Source of the DNA: Polydactylus sextarius
Taxonomy: Eukaryota; Chordata; Actinopteri; Polynemidae
DNA: 64,000 nucleotides
Reading direction: 5' to 3'
Assembly: GCA_016801845.1 (NCBI GenBank)
Contig: CM028910.1
Span: 12,926,629 to 12,990,628, forward strand
Position 1 is the first letter of the stretch. Every line of letters starts with the position of its first letter. The notes under the pieces are model-generated. The model was not told where the DNA came from, did not search any database, and saw only the letters and a list, made by a program, of their open reading frames with translations. This document shows, one piece after another, positions 12,919-32,982 of this stretch. The position numbers and the translations under genes were made by a program.

Positions 12919-13880
12919 CAAAGTTTCACAACAAGGATAAGTTTAGTTTATAGTGTTGAAACCAGCTCCTCTCCGACTGTCTGACACTGTAGGGTGGGAC
13001 TTGCAGAAAACTGAATCTTTAAAAAAATTGTTTTGGTTTTCACTCATTCATTCACACACACACATACACACACACACACATGTTACCTTCAGGCTTTTAT
13101 ATTAAAACTTTAAGTTGAGTTAACATGTTCCACTGAAGACACCCTGATGATCCGTAAATAATTTAGACACAGGAGGAGTACCATCATCGACGGTGAGGTT
13201 TACACACCACATGGGGGAGAGCCTGCCACTTGTTCACCCGGTGCAGGATAACTAATCCTAAATGAAATGACTGAAGCACAGTGTCAGGCTCTAAAGAGTC
13301 TCCAATCCACCACCCACCCACCCCTCACACTGGCTGCTCCCCCTCCTCCTCCTCTTCCCCCATCCTGTCAATCGTGGTTTGGCTGCACCGAAACAGAATG
13401 CTTTGCCATAAGAAGATTACCTTTGGTTGGGATATCGATGGATTAAGTAAGAATAGAATGAGATAAAATAGGACTGAAAAGGTTCCTGGAGTCAGCAAAG
13501 TTCAGACACCTGTTTTTTTTTTTTTACTGCTCTTTCCCAGTCTGTTGCTCCATGACCATAAAGATTATATCACTTTCTAAGTGCGCAAGGGGAGGTGAGA
13601 GGGGTAGGAGCTTTAGGATAGGGGCACTTACAGTACATGAAAATAATTTTTAGGGCTTAAAAAAAGGGCTTTAAGGGCTTTTTTTTTTTTCTTACAAACA
13701 AATGCCCTATAGGGGTTATTTTCAGGCACTCTGTGTAAATATGTGGTCAATTTGTCGTGAATGTTGTCTGGGTTTTGTGTGTGCAGAAAGATCATATGGG
13801 TGTAAATTAAGGGGAACGCTGTTTGTGTATGTGTGCGAGTGAGCGAGTGTGTGTGTGTGTGCGAGTGTGTCTATGGCAGC
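12601..13880. other. Intergenic DNA with homopolymer and CA runs
   Basis: Holds a poly-A run (12888-12913), a CA run (13056-13080) and poly-T runs. No gene or RNA is recognised. Confidence 0.5.
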
Positions 13881-13889
13881 TAAGCCGCT

Positions 13890-14130
13890 GAAGGTTTCCA
13901 GGAGCTCTTTGATGTGTATCTGGGCAATGCGCTATTAGAGGGATTTTCCTAGTTGACAGCTCAGAGAATGTGTGGAGGAATTGCGATGCCAGCGGGCTAA
14001 AAGAATGCTGGAAACAGGATTAGGATCATATTCTGGCAGCTCCTGTCACTTCATCAATGGGCTAAGGTTTCCTCAGTGACAGCCCTCCTTCTCTGCCCAG
14101 CTAAAACCTTTAGTGGGACCATAAAAGGGG
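13890..14130. promoter_or_regulatory. Candidate enhancer downstream of dmbx1
   Basis: Repeat-free sequence with GGATTA at 14017-14022, a K50 homeodomain site. It lies about 2.8 kb beyond the dmbx1 stop codon. Function is inferred from motif and texture only. Confidence 0.25.
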
Positions 14131-15539
14131 TGAGAGAGGGGAAAAAACAATGATTGAATGGTATGCTATGATTTCTGTGCTGGGTTTGCTCTGAGGGCTT
14201 TGTGTTGGGAGGTCTGAGGGGGGACGGTGTTGATTTGGAGGGAGGGGTAGGTCGAGGGGATGAGAAAAAAGGGGTCTTTTTTTTGGAAAGGAGTAGGGGG
14301 GTGAGTGTGGTCTTTCTTGGAAGTTTTACACCCAAATCCCCATGGCAGAGCTTGTGGAGGGGTTTTACACTGATGCTAGCAGACAGGGACAGCAGCAGCT
14401 TGGTGTCCCCCAGGGGACAACAGCAGCAGAAGAAGCAGCAGCAGCAGGTGGGGAGTGAAAAAGTAGTTTTCTGAATCTTTACGGCTCTACTTTGTCCCTT
14501 TAAGCCCTGCCTGTCTACACCAAGTGAGACCTCTTTCTCTCAACACCGTACGTCTACTTAAATATGTGGGACCGAGACCATCAACACTGACCCTCTGTTG
14601 TGATTACTTTGTGTTTTTTGATTAAAGAACAGGTCTTGTAATATTCTGGATCTTTTTAAATTGGTTAAACTGATTTTACTTGTGTTACAGACCTTAATTG
14701 TTCTAAAAAAACTAGAAGTTCAATTCACAATTTTGCACTGGGTGACATGTTGGGTCTTTGTGATAAACAGGGGCATTACAGTACGTTACAGCTGTAAATT
14801 TTCTAAACACTAAAGTATCAAATATGTATTAATCCACAGCTGAAAATAGTCCAACAACAGTGATTTATTCCCATTCTTTTTTTTTTCTAAACAAAATTTC
14901 TTAAAAACTTTACTAAATTTCTCATTTTTTAAAGGTACAGTTGTCTTTACTAATTAACGAAACTGTTTGGAAACATGGATTTGAGGCTAAAATAGTCAGT
15001 TTGGGTCTTTTCCCATGATTTTTTGACAATAACAAAAAATGAATCAAATATCCGATTCCCTCAATCTATTGCAGGTCTTGCACCATTTTACCTTACAAAA
15101 ACAAATAAATAAAACATAAAATGTGAAACTACATAAACGGGAACGGGTAGATTTTGGGACATTATTATAAAGTTTTTCATCATCTTCTTAAACATTTCAC
15201 GACATAAATCAGTGATGTCATTCATGTCAACCAGTGTTGAGGTCATACAGACTCAGTCACCGTGTTCAGGTGAGTCTTTCATGCTCTAAACTGAAGATTT
15301 AGAGAGGATTGATTTTGAAAGGCCCAGGGTGGTCTCCGCCATGCATCTTGGACCAACTGTCTCAATGTTGCCACCAAAAAAAAAACCCTTCCCCCAAGAG
15401 TGTAACTCAACACTTTGCTCACCCATGTGAAACAATACTTTCACAATACCACAGGAGTTTGATTGTTGGCGACAAGTTATATAATGCCAAGAATTACAGA
15501 CTAGCATGCAAATGCTAAATCCTCTCTTTCTCCTGAGAA
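14131..15539. other. Intergenic DNA
   Basis: Contains a (CAG)n-like tract (about 14420-14445) and AT-rich sequence. No supported gene. Confidence 0.5.
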
Positions 15540-16600
15540 GTGGATGAGACGGACTATATCTGCAGGCTTCACTCTGGCTCCCCGGCTTTGTGCTACAGAG
15601 ACGCTCTCCTTTCTCCCCCTGACTTGGGTGATAATCCTGACACGCACTGTCTGCATTTTTTACTGTACGTGTTTAAGCGCATTTGCAGAGCATTTATCTC
15701 TCCAATGTAAACCAATTTGGCTATAAGGGCCTTGGGCCAAGCAAGGCGCTGGAGTGAAGAAAGGAAAACTCAAACCTAGCAGATGTGCAGAGCAGAGAGG
15801 ATGGGAGAACTGGTGAGGACGCGAGGGGTTGATGAACAACTGAATGCAGCAAAAAAAAAAAAGGAAAGCAGAATCACATGGGAGGGAAAAAAAGAGTGTC
15901 CCTTGTCCGAAGGGTAAGCTTTTCAAACTTGGGATAGGGGCCTTTAAAGCCGATAGAACGTGGATCACTGAATTGTTGAGTCACAGAATCTGTGAAAATC
16001 ATACGGAGCTCCCGGTTAATCCTGTCATAGTGAAATTGGTGGGCATACTTTGAGGATCTCAGCCCCTTCTGAAGAAATTTGGAGCCTGCTGTATTGACAG
16101 AGCTGCTGTTTGATACCGCCTATACACCTGTATCAGCTGTCTGTTAATCTGCCTTCCCCTCCACCCACTAGTCTTCTACAGCATGTTGCCGCTGCCGGTA
16201 GAAATGGCTGATGAAATGGACCAAAGACCTAAAAGCTGCCAATCTTGCTGCTTCTTGATGTCTCCTGTAAGTGGCTCTGGTTGCAGACTGAACTTGGCGC
16301 TTTGATCATCTGAAAGGCAGGGAGCCCTGCTGTGTCAAACATTACTACGTGCAATTCTGTGGAGACATAAAGACTATGGGCTCCTTGGTCCCTGAAATGG
16401 GACATTAAGACAGAATCATCCTAGTTTAGTTGTGGTGATATCAAGGTGTTTTATTTGCTGGCACACAGGCTCGGTCTGAATGTGTTTGGATGGCTTTTAA
16501 AGTACCTGATCTTACAGCCTAAGGTTCCTGTAAATGAGGTGTTTGCTGCTCTTATCAATGAGACGTTACATGAGAAGAGCACCTTGGTCTGCTAGGGCTG
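15540..16600. promoter_or_regulatory. Candidate regulatory block downstream of dmbx1
   Basis: About 1 kb of nearly repeat-free, balanced-composition sequence in a gene desert, unlike the AT-rich DNA on both sides. It carries TAATCC at 15632-15637 and several AATCnnTGC-like words. It encodes no recognisable protein. This is the best enhancer candidate of the 3' side, but conservation was not tested. Confidence 0.3.
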
Positions 16601-19380
16601 TTTAACCGTTCTGCTGTATGATTACAACAAACTGAGCTTTGCCCAGATGCCCTCCACATCTAACTTATCAAACTATTTCAACATTTCACTCACTTTCTTT
16701 TGCAAGTTTTGTTGTTAAATTCTGGTTCAACATTATCTACTTTTATCGACATCTACATTTAAATACCGGTACTGACACTGATTATATTGACACGATTTTA
16801 TTTCACATAAAACTGTGAAATATTCAAATCACTCTGGGCTGGTTTTTTGAGGGAACTGGTTGGATTACTTCATGTCGGGGCACTAAACACTACATATAAC
16901 AAAAATTCACTGTGCATATTGTTGGCTTTTTTTTTTAAATCAGAGCTACCACGTTGTACCAAACACTTGCATCACTATCACTGGTTACAAGGAAATAATT
17001 TAGTATTTATATCTACAAAAGCGTGGCTCTAATTGTGAGGACAAAACAGGTTATGTAAAAATTTCAGCTGCAAAGTTGACTTTACATACATGAACCTGCA
17101 GATACAAGCGATGAGCTGAAAATAGCTATAGGTCATGAACTAGGCTGTGTTACTGGGTGTGAGACCAACATTACAAGACATTTTCAAACCAGTTGATACT
17201 TTATGTAACTTTAGCTCTAATGTGAATCTTGTGAGTATTTCTGTTCGCTCTGGAGTTAACGCATTATCATAGCTGTCAAGTTTTTAGTCTATATGCTACA
17301 GGCACCGCTCAAAAATCAACATAACATTAAAAACAAATATGTTACGTGTGTAACATTTTGATTGTCTCTCAAGACAAATGATGACTCCTTAATATTTCGA
17401 TCTGGCTCACTTTTCTTGAAAGTCTTGAACTTGATGTGTAATAGGCTCTTTTCACAGGAAACATTTTGACTTACTAGAACAGGAAAATTATGGAAATGTT
17501 ATTAATAGCATTAACAATAGCTCTGTTCGATTCAAGTATGGCAGTAAGCCATGACAGTGTGACAGTGAGCCAGCATGCACCTCACCAGGACCCTGAAAGT
17601 GAAGCTGCTGAATGGAATTCAGCCATATTTTGATGTTAGCAGGTGAAGCTGTGAAAATGAAACTGTAAGCAGTTTCATTTTCACCTAGATCATGAGTTGT
17701 AATGTTGCCATATTTTTTTTTCCATTCATCAAGAAATGTTTTCCATTAATCAACATTTACTAAAAAGTAAAACTATAATGTAAACAAAATTATTGCTCAA
17801 CATCCACTATGTTCAGACGCATATTTCAGAAATGTCCTAGATGTTTTTTCTTGAGTTGTGTATGAAGTAAGATAATATTAGGATTTGATAGAATCGGGAG
17901 AAATCAGAATATATTAGTATTTTACACTTTTTCAATGGTGCTGCGATTATGTGATATTTTTAAAGCATTTTAGTTTGTAAATAATGTTTAAATTGATTTT
18001 AGTGTGTATAATGTGGGCATGTGTAATTGTTAAATGTATTTAACAAGGTAATTTGAAGGTTGCGTTTGTGTGTGTGTGCATGTCATTGCTTGTGTCTCAG
18101 ATCCTGAGGGATTTATGAACAATGTCAAGTTCCCTCTGAAGACCTGAGTCTCTTCTGTGCCTCTTAAAGCTTAATGCTCCCTGACTGAGTGGCACAGCGA
18201 GAGCCACACACTTTCTCTCTATGTGCCACAGATAATGCTAAGAACAACCTCTCAATTCCAGCTCTCCTCCTTGCCTAATGTGCCCTCCTTCATCTACCAC
18301 ACACACACACTACTATTTCCATTCAATGAGACACAAGTGCAAAACGTTGGAGCGATTGTAATGGAAAACACTAACATTGTCCCTAATGGTTTCCCCATCC
18401 CAGGAGAGTTTTAAAACATATGTAAATTTATGTAAACCCAACAGAAACACATATTTACAATAGCACAGGGTAATCACAATATGACGACATGGTGCACTGG
18501 CCTCGTAGATGGAGGCGCCATGTGTCATTAGTCTTATTTATCTCTTTTCTGTTTCCTGCTATGGCATCAGTGCAACAATCACTCACAATAAGAATGAAAA
18601 TGATCTGCACTCATCTGTGGCACGTTGATGGAGAGGCAGAGGTGGAGCGTTTCTGTGCCCTCACAGCTGCTGGGTGCCTTCAAGGTGCTCAGCACCATAT
18701 GAAGTTAGTTCATCAAATATTAAATGACACACGGGGACTGAATGTAAAGGTCTGAAAAGCTGAAAACATCGAATCAAACATGAAAAAGAAAAAGAAAAAA
18801 AATCCTAACTGATCAAATGAGTAGCGGCAAGATCAGCAGATCGTATCTTACCTGCACAGTGGGTGTTACCATTGACGTCCAACAGCTGAAAAAAAAAAAA
18901 ACTTCAAACATTTCTAATGTGGCAACAAATAAAAGTGGTGGATATTCTGAGAAATTAAATTATTTGTTTTATTTGTGGACATTTAATCACACCAGGTCAT
19001 CAGTGCTGTTTTTCATATTCATTAGAAATTATAATTATAACATTTTCTAACAACATAACATTCATGGTTCGAGTATCTTATTGCCTAATGTAGATTTAAA
19101 TTTTTTAGATTTTAGATTTTTTTTTTCTCCTCAGCACATAGTTCATGTTCACCCTACACTGTTAAAATGTGGTGTCAAATGAAACAAACTAAAAAAACAA
19201 AACAAAATAAAATATAGCATTAATAACATTGTAACTGTCAGATAGAACTGTACCAAAGACTCTTGGAATGAAATGTTAAGAGTTTTGGTTTGAGGTATGA
19301 TACAAAAAGTAAACTTGATTGTCTACACTTCAATAATTTCCCTGGCTGAATTAATAACGTATCTTTCTATCTATCTTAAC
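16601..19380. other. Intergenic DNA between dmbx1 and faah copy A
   Basis: AT-rich, with short GT, CA and poly-A runs. Short open frames (for example 18489-18755) show no domain. No RNA gene is recognised. dmbx1 and faah A are convergent, so this is the shared 3' flank of both genes. Confidence 0.5.
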
Positions 19381-19597
19381 ACTACTACTACTACTACTAC
19401 TCACATTTATTTTAAATTTCATAATAGTATTTTAAAGAGGTTAATAACAAAACTGATTTGTGCAGTTATTATCCACTGCTTCAAAGAGAAAGATACCCTG
19501 CATCATCAAGGAGACTGGTTAATTCTCATCTCCATAAACAAACAGTGCTCTTGAAGTGACTCTGTAGTTTGCAGTTTGCACCTGTGTCCTCCAGGTT

Positions 19598-22500
19598 TTA
19601 CTCTCTGCTCTGTTTGACCAGTTGTTCCACCTCCTTCATGAAGCGCAGACAGAGTTCATCCTGCCACGGCAGAGCAACACACTGCACCGCCACGGGCAGA
19701 CCCTCGCCTCCAGACACAGCCTGAACACAAACACACACTTCAGTCAGTCAACAGTCAGTAACCAGAGCAACTTCAGTCTGTTGCCTCCACCTACTGACCA
19801 AATGTAGAACTACAGTTTGCCACCCCATTATTATTTCTTGTGGGAAATCAATCAAACAAATCCAAGAAAATCCAACGACCAAAAATAAATAAATAAATAA
19901 ATAAATAATCAACATAGTAAGACAAAATAACCATAAAAGCAGTCAAATTCACAGAAATGCAGCACCATGTCAAAAGGGGATATTATACAAATACGAAACA
20001 ATGAAAAAAAGAGACCCAAAAATCATTTGTGTAGCATTTATCTACAACCATGAATAAACAATCATAATACATAATTATATGATTTGGTGTCTTACCTGTT
20101 TGAATAATTCATCAAAGTAGTCCTGAAAAATGCCCTTGTAGTGCTTGAGCTCCTCCTCATCCTCAGCTGTAACTGTGGAAACGTGAACTGAACCAGCGGG
20201 AAAGTTGAGGAGGTTGTAAAGCATCGTGTACGTGAGAATAGCTGGAAGGACAAAAACAAAAACAGTAAAAAAAAAAAAAACACGCAGTCATAAAGAGCAT
20301 AAAGCTACTTAAACTGTTTAGTAGATCTGCTTTTATGCTGTAAACTATCCATGATTTATCGAAACTAACAGCAAAGACAGAACACCTCTGACCTCATATC
20401 TACTTTTCAGAAAACACTGAAGACAACAGATCACTGATGCACCACTCTATTCATTCACAAGCCCCTTAAGGTACAAGACAAACATCAGTGTAATGTATCA
20501 TACTGGAATTCTTTCCGCAGTAGTGGAAGTTATACGCTGGTCCGATTATGGGGCACAGCAGCACGTCTATGTTGCATCTTCTCCACTGCTCAATCATTTC
20601 CTGAATGTAGTCCTAATGAAAACACATGAGAGTAAATTCACTTTCCCCAATTACATATTCATTCTTGCGCAAGCATAGTTAGTTGACTATCTAACAGTAC
20701 CTCAACTGCAGCATGTTGGTTCCATATACCTTCAACAGTCCTAAAAACAAGGCACCAAAAGAGTCAGGATGTTCTGGTAATGTGTGATTATGCAACAAAA
20801 CCTCAAGAACAAACTGTTTAACTTCAAGACATCTCTCTCACCCAACTCCACAAATAGACCTGAAGACAGAAGCAGCACGAGGAAACTGCAAAAGGATGAT
20901 AAAAATACACTTTAACATACATATTGTGCTGTTTTATCACTCGGGTCAATTTTGAAATTTAACTCACCACTGGCTTTAGGAGGACTGAGAGAGTTTTCTT
21001 TAACCACGTAGGAAAACAGTAAGGCAAAACCTGTGGTCCGAGACAGGGATCCAGAGGGCTTCCCTCCCTGAAAATGAATCATTTTCACAAAATAGAGCAA
21101 GTAGTTTACGGAGGTTTCTTGTAATGGTTAGAAAGAAGTATTTGAAACTTAACAAAGTTTTAATACACTCTCTTCAAAATACATTGAAGATATATATATA
21201 TATATATATATTCATTCATCATTTCAACCATTTATCAAATAATAATACTTTAAACTTTAAGTTCTACATCACTGTGAATATTGAAAAATACTGTTTTTTG
21301 ACTGTTGATCAATCAAAACAAGCAATGACATCACATTTGTTAGAACAGATTTTAGATTTTTTTTAGAAGATCACATATAACTAATGATCCAAATGACAAA
21401 ACATAAAAGTATGCCAGTTTGTCTAACACTTTACTTAAGAATAATTGTCTTTTTTTCAGCTGATTGAGAACAACTACATTTCAACTCACAGTTTTTGCAG
21501 TAGTGTGGTAGCTCCATCTGCGAGGATACCTTTTACCATCAGCTCAGTGGCAGCATATTCGGTCTTGTAAGGAGCGTAGGGGACCAACTACAATCATGGA
21601 AGAAGTGGCTGCATTAACACACCTTATATCACTGATTTTAGGTCGCTGCACATCATACAGTGTGTATCAGTGTGTGGTCTGGTCTTACAGTGTGGCCTGC
21701 TTGCTCCAACAGGACTTTGACCTCCCTGACAGCTCGAGCCATGCTTGGAGACGGCTGCATGTAGCCATCGCTTACAAGGTAACCGATCCTCAGAGGTTTA
21801 GTGCTCTGGTATATCTGGGGACAACACATTTTCACTCTGTGAAACATTCAAATGAAAAAACACAAATGCTGTTTGTCTTAAAGCTTTGACTAAGGGATAA
21901 TCAAGATACATGTTGACTATACAGACAGTGAGGTACAGATTTAACTCGTTTAATGCTCCTTCTATAGTCCTGTTAAATCATCCCAGTTAGAACCAGTGTG
22001 TCTGTGTGTTAGATAAATACAGACATGGAAAACAATGCGCCTTCCTGTTTCCATTGCGTTACATTCCATTAAGACTTGGCTAAAAGTCATCATTCCAAGT
22101 TGAAAACATACAACTGTTGTCTAAAGTTTCATTGTATGGTATAACATCACTCTTGAAACAATAATTTGACTGTTGAGAAAAACACTTATTCAATTCCTGG
22201 CAGCGCATTAGGTGAGATGTCTGATACTACTCTCAAATGTGTGCAGACTAAATACATAGCTAGTCAGCAGAGCATCAGCTTAGCTTAGCATCTACTAGCA
22301 TCAACTAGCCTGTGTCTCAACGAAAGCTGACGGAGAGGGGGTCGTATGGGATAGGCAGCGACGCAGAGCCCTCTGCGTTGTTGCGTATCGACGGATACAG
22401 ACGATCATAAACCAGGCTTAAGGAAGGGGACGGTGTGTTATACTTTATAGACTGTTCAGCTCTTGGAATTAAATTTGTATTATGTAACTTGACTTGACAC

Positions 22501-24597
22501 ACCTGCTCATTGAAAGGTAAGGGTGGAACAGTGCGGTCAAGTGAAAACATGTGATCACACAGTAGAGCCTGCATACACAGAGCCAGACTGTCCACGTCCC
22601 TCGCCATCGGTCCAGCAGTTGCCACTACTGAGTTTATAAGACATAAAAATATGAGAATTAAAAAAAAAAAAAAAAAAGACATGAGGCTGTAATTTGCTTT
22701 CATTGTTACAGTATGTATGTGATTTATAATATATTTCTCCTCACTTGACTTTTGCCCACGATAAATGGATCTCACACCAAGTGAACTGACGGAGACACAA
22801 GAAAAAGCGAAGTAAAAAAAAGAGTCTGGTGTGAAATGTCATTGTTGTCTAGTTATAATAAAAAAAAAAAACACTCACCTCAGACGACCTGCTGTGGGTT
22901 TGAACCCACAGATCCCACAGAAAGAGGCAGGAATACGGATGCTTCCCCCGATATCACTACCTAAACCAAGCAGAGAGCCTCCTCCAGCAATGAGAGCCCC
23001 CTCCCCACCAGATGAACCTCCACATGTCTTCTGTAGGTTGTGGGGGTTCACAGTTTGTCCATAAATGGGATTACCACAGTCATAACTGGAGATGAGGCAA
23101 TAAAAGAAACACATTAACCTATTGTTTCTGAAATATACGACTGCGTGAGAGTAAACACTATTGTGCAGTGGGTGACACAATGTCACAGCTTTACCATGTG
23201 ATAATTGAATTGGAGAAATATTTACTTTAATAGGCCTTGAGGTATGTTGGTTCTCACAAAGGGAATAGCTCCCTGTTTCTTCAAAACTTCAACAAGTACG
23301 CTGTCCTCCTGGGCAGGGTTGTCCAGATTAATGAGTACACCACAGGAAACGTCATGATTCTTGTGTTGTAAAATGAAAACAGACAGAGTGTGTGATGTTG
23401 CAAAACAGCAGGTCAAATACATAAACCATAAACTGTTTCCACAAGTGCATACATATATGGTGTGGATTGTGGATATAACTAACCATAATATTACCTTGAA
23501 TGCATAGTTTTCTTTGACGCTAACTGGTACTCCATACAAGGGACCTCTCTTGTTGTAGTCAATAGTTTTTAGTTGGTCAAAACTTTCCAGCAAAATCTCT
23601 GTGCAGCAGTTCAATGTTTTGTTAACATCTAGAGTCTGTGAAAAAACAACAACAACAACACGTTCATAATCACATTTCCTCCCAAGAGTTTGTTTTTTAA
23701 GTTGAGTATATAAATCTGGTTGGATACTGACCTTTTCCATGTAGCAGTAAAACACATCCTCAGGGTTCAGTGAACCTTCCTGCAGCTGCTTTGTCAACTC
23801 AGAAAGGGACAGTGACAAGATGGCAGCAGAGTCGGTTGTTGAATGCTGGAAGAAAATGTGAAGAGACAATGTTAAAGTGTGGACTGTGAATTCAGTTAGG
23901 TAAAACATTTTTTGATAAATACCAAATCTGGGGCCACATCAACTTATTTTCATGATGCAAAATCATTGCAAATTCACAGACTCCATGGAAATGTGAGCAA
24001 CAGTCAAAACCCAGAAACATCCAGTCATGTAAAAACAAAAGAAGACACACGGTCACATACAAGCAGCTGGAACCGTGACTACTTTGAGCACTTGTGTTTG
24101 TAACATGACTATTTATGATTATTAAAACTGCCTTTATTGTTTGTTGTCAAGTGACACATTTATCTACTTTGGACATTTGGTACTAATGCCAACTAATGAC
24201 ACTACATTTATGTAGTTCTGTTGTATTTGTATGGTATCTTTTATTTTGAAAGGTGAAAACGGAAGTGTGCTCTGCCCTGTAAAAAAAACTGTGAATGAAA
24301 CAGTAAAGTCGGTGGTATTAAACGATTTTCTCATTCAAATGAAAGAATTAAAAGCGCGAGACTTTAGCTAACTCTTACCGACTGCTTGTACCGGAGCACG
24401 GCCTCCTCTGCCCGCTGCAGGCTCTCCGTCCTCCGGTTCCTGGCTCTCTGGATCTTCGCCTTCATCTCTCGGTGGCCGGTGACTTTCCGGACCAGCAGCA
24501 CCAGTGCTCCAACACCACAAGCAGCACCGGTCAGCACCAGAGACACTGTACGGTTGTCCACCTCCAGTCCCTGGAGAAACTCTCTCAGCTTGTCCAT
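19598..24597 (-). CDS. faah: Fatty acid amide hydrolase, tandem copy A
   Basis: An integral membrane serine hydrolase of the amidase-signature family that hydrolyses anandamide and other fatty acid amides on ER membranes. The 15 exons, 5' to 3', are 24379-24597, 23732-23845, 23495-23635, 23226-23359, 22879-23085, 22745-22785, 22503-22627, 21689-21814, 21490-21587, 20968-21067, 20842-20885, 20701-20740, 20504-20612, 20096-20241 and 19598-19720. They give 588 aa (human 579). An N-terminal transmembrane helix (TVSLVLTGAACGVGALVLLV) is followed by the amidase core. Lys152 (SVKEN), Ser227 (GGSSGG) and Ser251 (DIGGSIR) sit exactly +10 relative to mammalian Lys142/Ser217/Ser241. Exons 6 and 10-12 differ most from copies B and C. 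The start is the MDKLREF methionine shared by the copies; an in-frame Met upstream would add about 30 residues. The 3' end is probably near the inverted AATAAA at about 19405. Confidence 0.95.
19860..19910. repeat. (AAAT)n short tandem repeat
   Basis: Repeated AAAT units in the last intron of faah copy A. Confidence 0.7.
21189..21211. repeat. (AT)n run in faah A intron 9
   Basis: A short pure AT dinucleotide stretch. Confidence 0.9.
22005..22265. repeat. Repeat shared with the 5' flank of faah A
   Basis: This part of faah A intron 7 is similar, with many differences, to 24978-25250 just upstream of the same gene. Shared words include TTAGATAAATACAGACA, CTTCCTGTTTC and TATAACATCACTCTT. A shorter related stretch lies at the same place in copy B (28955-29010). 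It may be an old dispersed element or a scar of unequal crossing-over. Confidence 0.55.
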
Positions 24598-24830
24598 GAC
24601 TCTGATTCCTCTTCTCACTCGAGGCAACGTAAACAAAGTCTTGAGAGAGGAAGAGACTGTCGATAATCTTGCGTTGCGGCAACTCAACTCGTCTACGCGG
24701 GTGCCGCAGCTACACCGTTGAACCGACGCTGTTTACGAAACGATGCGGTAGCAACTGTGTCTAAGCTAAATGATCAGATTAGCACGACAGAGGGCGCTAC
24801 TGTCCCCACGGTCACTCATTTCTTATTCAA
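24598..24830 (-). promoter_or_regulatory. faah: CpG-rich promoter and 5' UTR region of faah copy A
   Basis: This flank has many CpG dinucleotides (for example at 24671-24750), continuing the CpG-rich exon 1. The same position in copies B and C has largely TpG/CpA instead. A motif AGGGCGCTAC lies near 24791, with a counterpart near 39875 in front of copy C. The transcription start is not defined. Confidence 0.5.
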
Positions 24831-26280
24831 CATATAAAATATCCAACACTTATCACAAATTGGTCCACACAGACATACTTTTTGCGTCAGATTTGATTTG
24901 ACAGCAGAAAAAATATTCTTTTCACCAAAAAAAACTTTGATTCTAACTTGCCCATGGATGTGACTATAATAATATAATTGTTAGATAAATACAGACACAG
25001 TAAATATTGTGTCTTCCTGTTTCTTGTTTACCTTCCATTAAAACATGGATATAAGTCACCATTCCAGTTCACGACTATGTGTTTGCTGCTGCAAACAAAG
25101 TTGAAATGCATATTAGTTTCATTATTTGTTATAACATCACTCTTAAAATATTAATTTGACTTTTTAGAAACACATTAACTCACTTTCTTGCTAAGCATTC
25201 GGTGAGAAGTCTGACACATGCATCATACTTATGTGTAGGTGTCATAAACCTTAGTAAATTAAAGTTGATCTGGGTCAAATTTGATCTGTTTCTATTGAAT
25301 TGAAATGTAGATCCACAAGTGTGAGTCAGATGAAAGAAAATATATAAACAGAACACAAACAGAAACAATAAAAGAGTATGAACAGTACAGCTACGATCAT
25401 ATGGTGCACATAGGGAACAAAAGTCATATGGCGCCTTGATGTTGTCACATGATCAAGCTGCAATCACAAGAACATGTAATGTGACAAAATAACTTACCAG
25501 TTTACAAATAAAACTCATCAATTTCTTGAAAGTAAGGAAGCTGCTATTATTATTTTTCCTGCAAAACAGGCACAACTTGCTGTAAATGTGGGAAACGTGA
25601 AGCCCACACGTCACTGCTTTGACTGCAAAGATTAGTACTTTGGCAAATACAGTGTTTTGTTTGTCAGATGTTCCACAGATAATTGTGTAATTTTAAAAAT
25701 GGTTTAATTATCATTACCACAGTTCCCAAAAATGTCTTGAAATGTATTATAATCATAAAGGCTGTTATGTGTTATGTTTTGTTTTGTCTTGGAAATAAGA
25801 AAAAATATCATCATATTGATTCCACATATTCGATTTGCTTTGTAACATTTCATCCATCCGTCCGAGTCAGGTTGCGGGGGTAGATATATATATTGAATAA
25901 AAAACATTTAATTTAATTGGATCCTGAACTTTACAAAAGCAAAACAGATTTGATTCTTGTTCTAATGAGACACAACACAAATAAATAGATTTTTTTTTAA
26001 ATTGTTCAGATTTGTCAAAGAATCAGATAAAACACAAAACAAACAAATGTGACACTTTAAAGTCTTCTCTCTTTACAGTTAAACTGTTGTTTATTAGTTC
26101 ATCTGTTTACTAGTTCATCTATGACCTTTAGAAGACAAAGACTGAAAATGCCAGAGAAGAAAATTATTAAAAGATGTTTGTTTCAACATGTACTCATATT
26201 TCAATTTGTCTTAAAAATGGATAATAAGAAAATTGAATTGTGCAGTTACTATTCACTATTTCAAACTGCAGTTTGTGGTT
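24831..26280. other. Spacer between faah copies A and B
   Basis: AT-rich. It contains the repeat at 24978-25250 and a fragment at about 25848-25880 (CATCCATCCGTCC... GGTTGCGGGGG) that resembles a dispersed repeat very common in teleost genomes. No gene is seen. Confidence 0.5.
24978..25250. repeat. Diverged copy of the faah intron 7 repeat
   Basis: Collinear similarity to 22005-22265, as described there, with small indels. No coding capacity. Confidence 0.5.
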
Positions 26281-26301
26281 TTCAGCTGTGTTCTCCAGGC
26301 T

Positions 26302-32982
<6,681 letters not shown>

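Noticed and set aside
24386..24721. Plus-strand frames opposite faah exon 1, repeated at 32771 and 39451
   Set aside because: They recur only because exon 1 is duplicated; GC-rich antisense shadow of a real exon.
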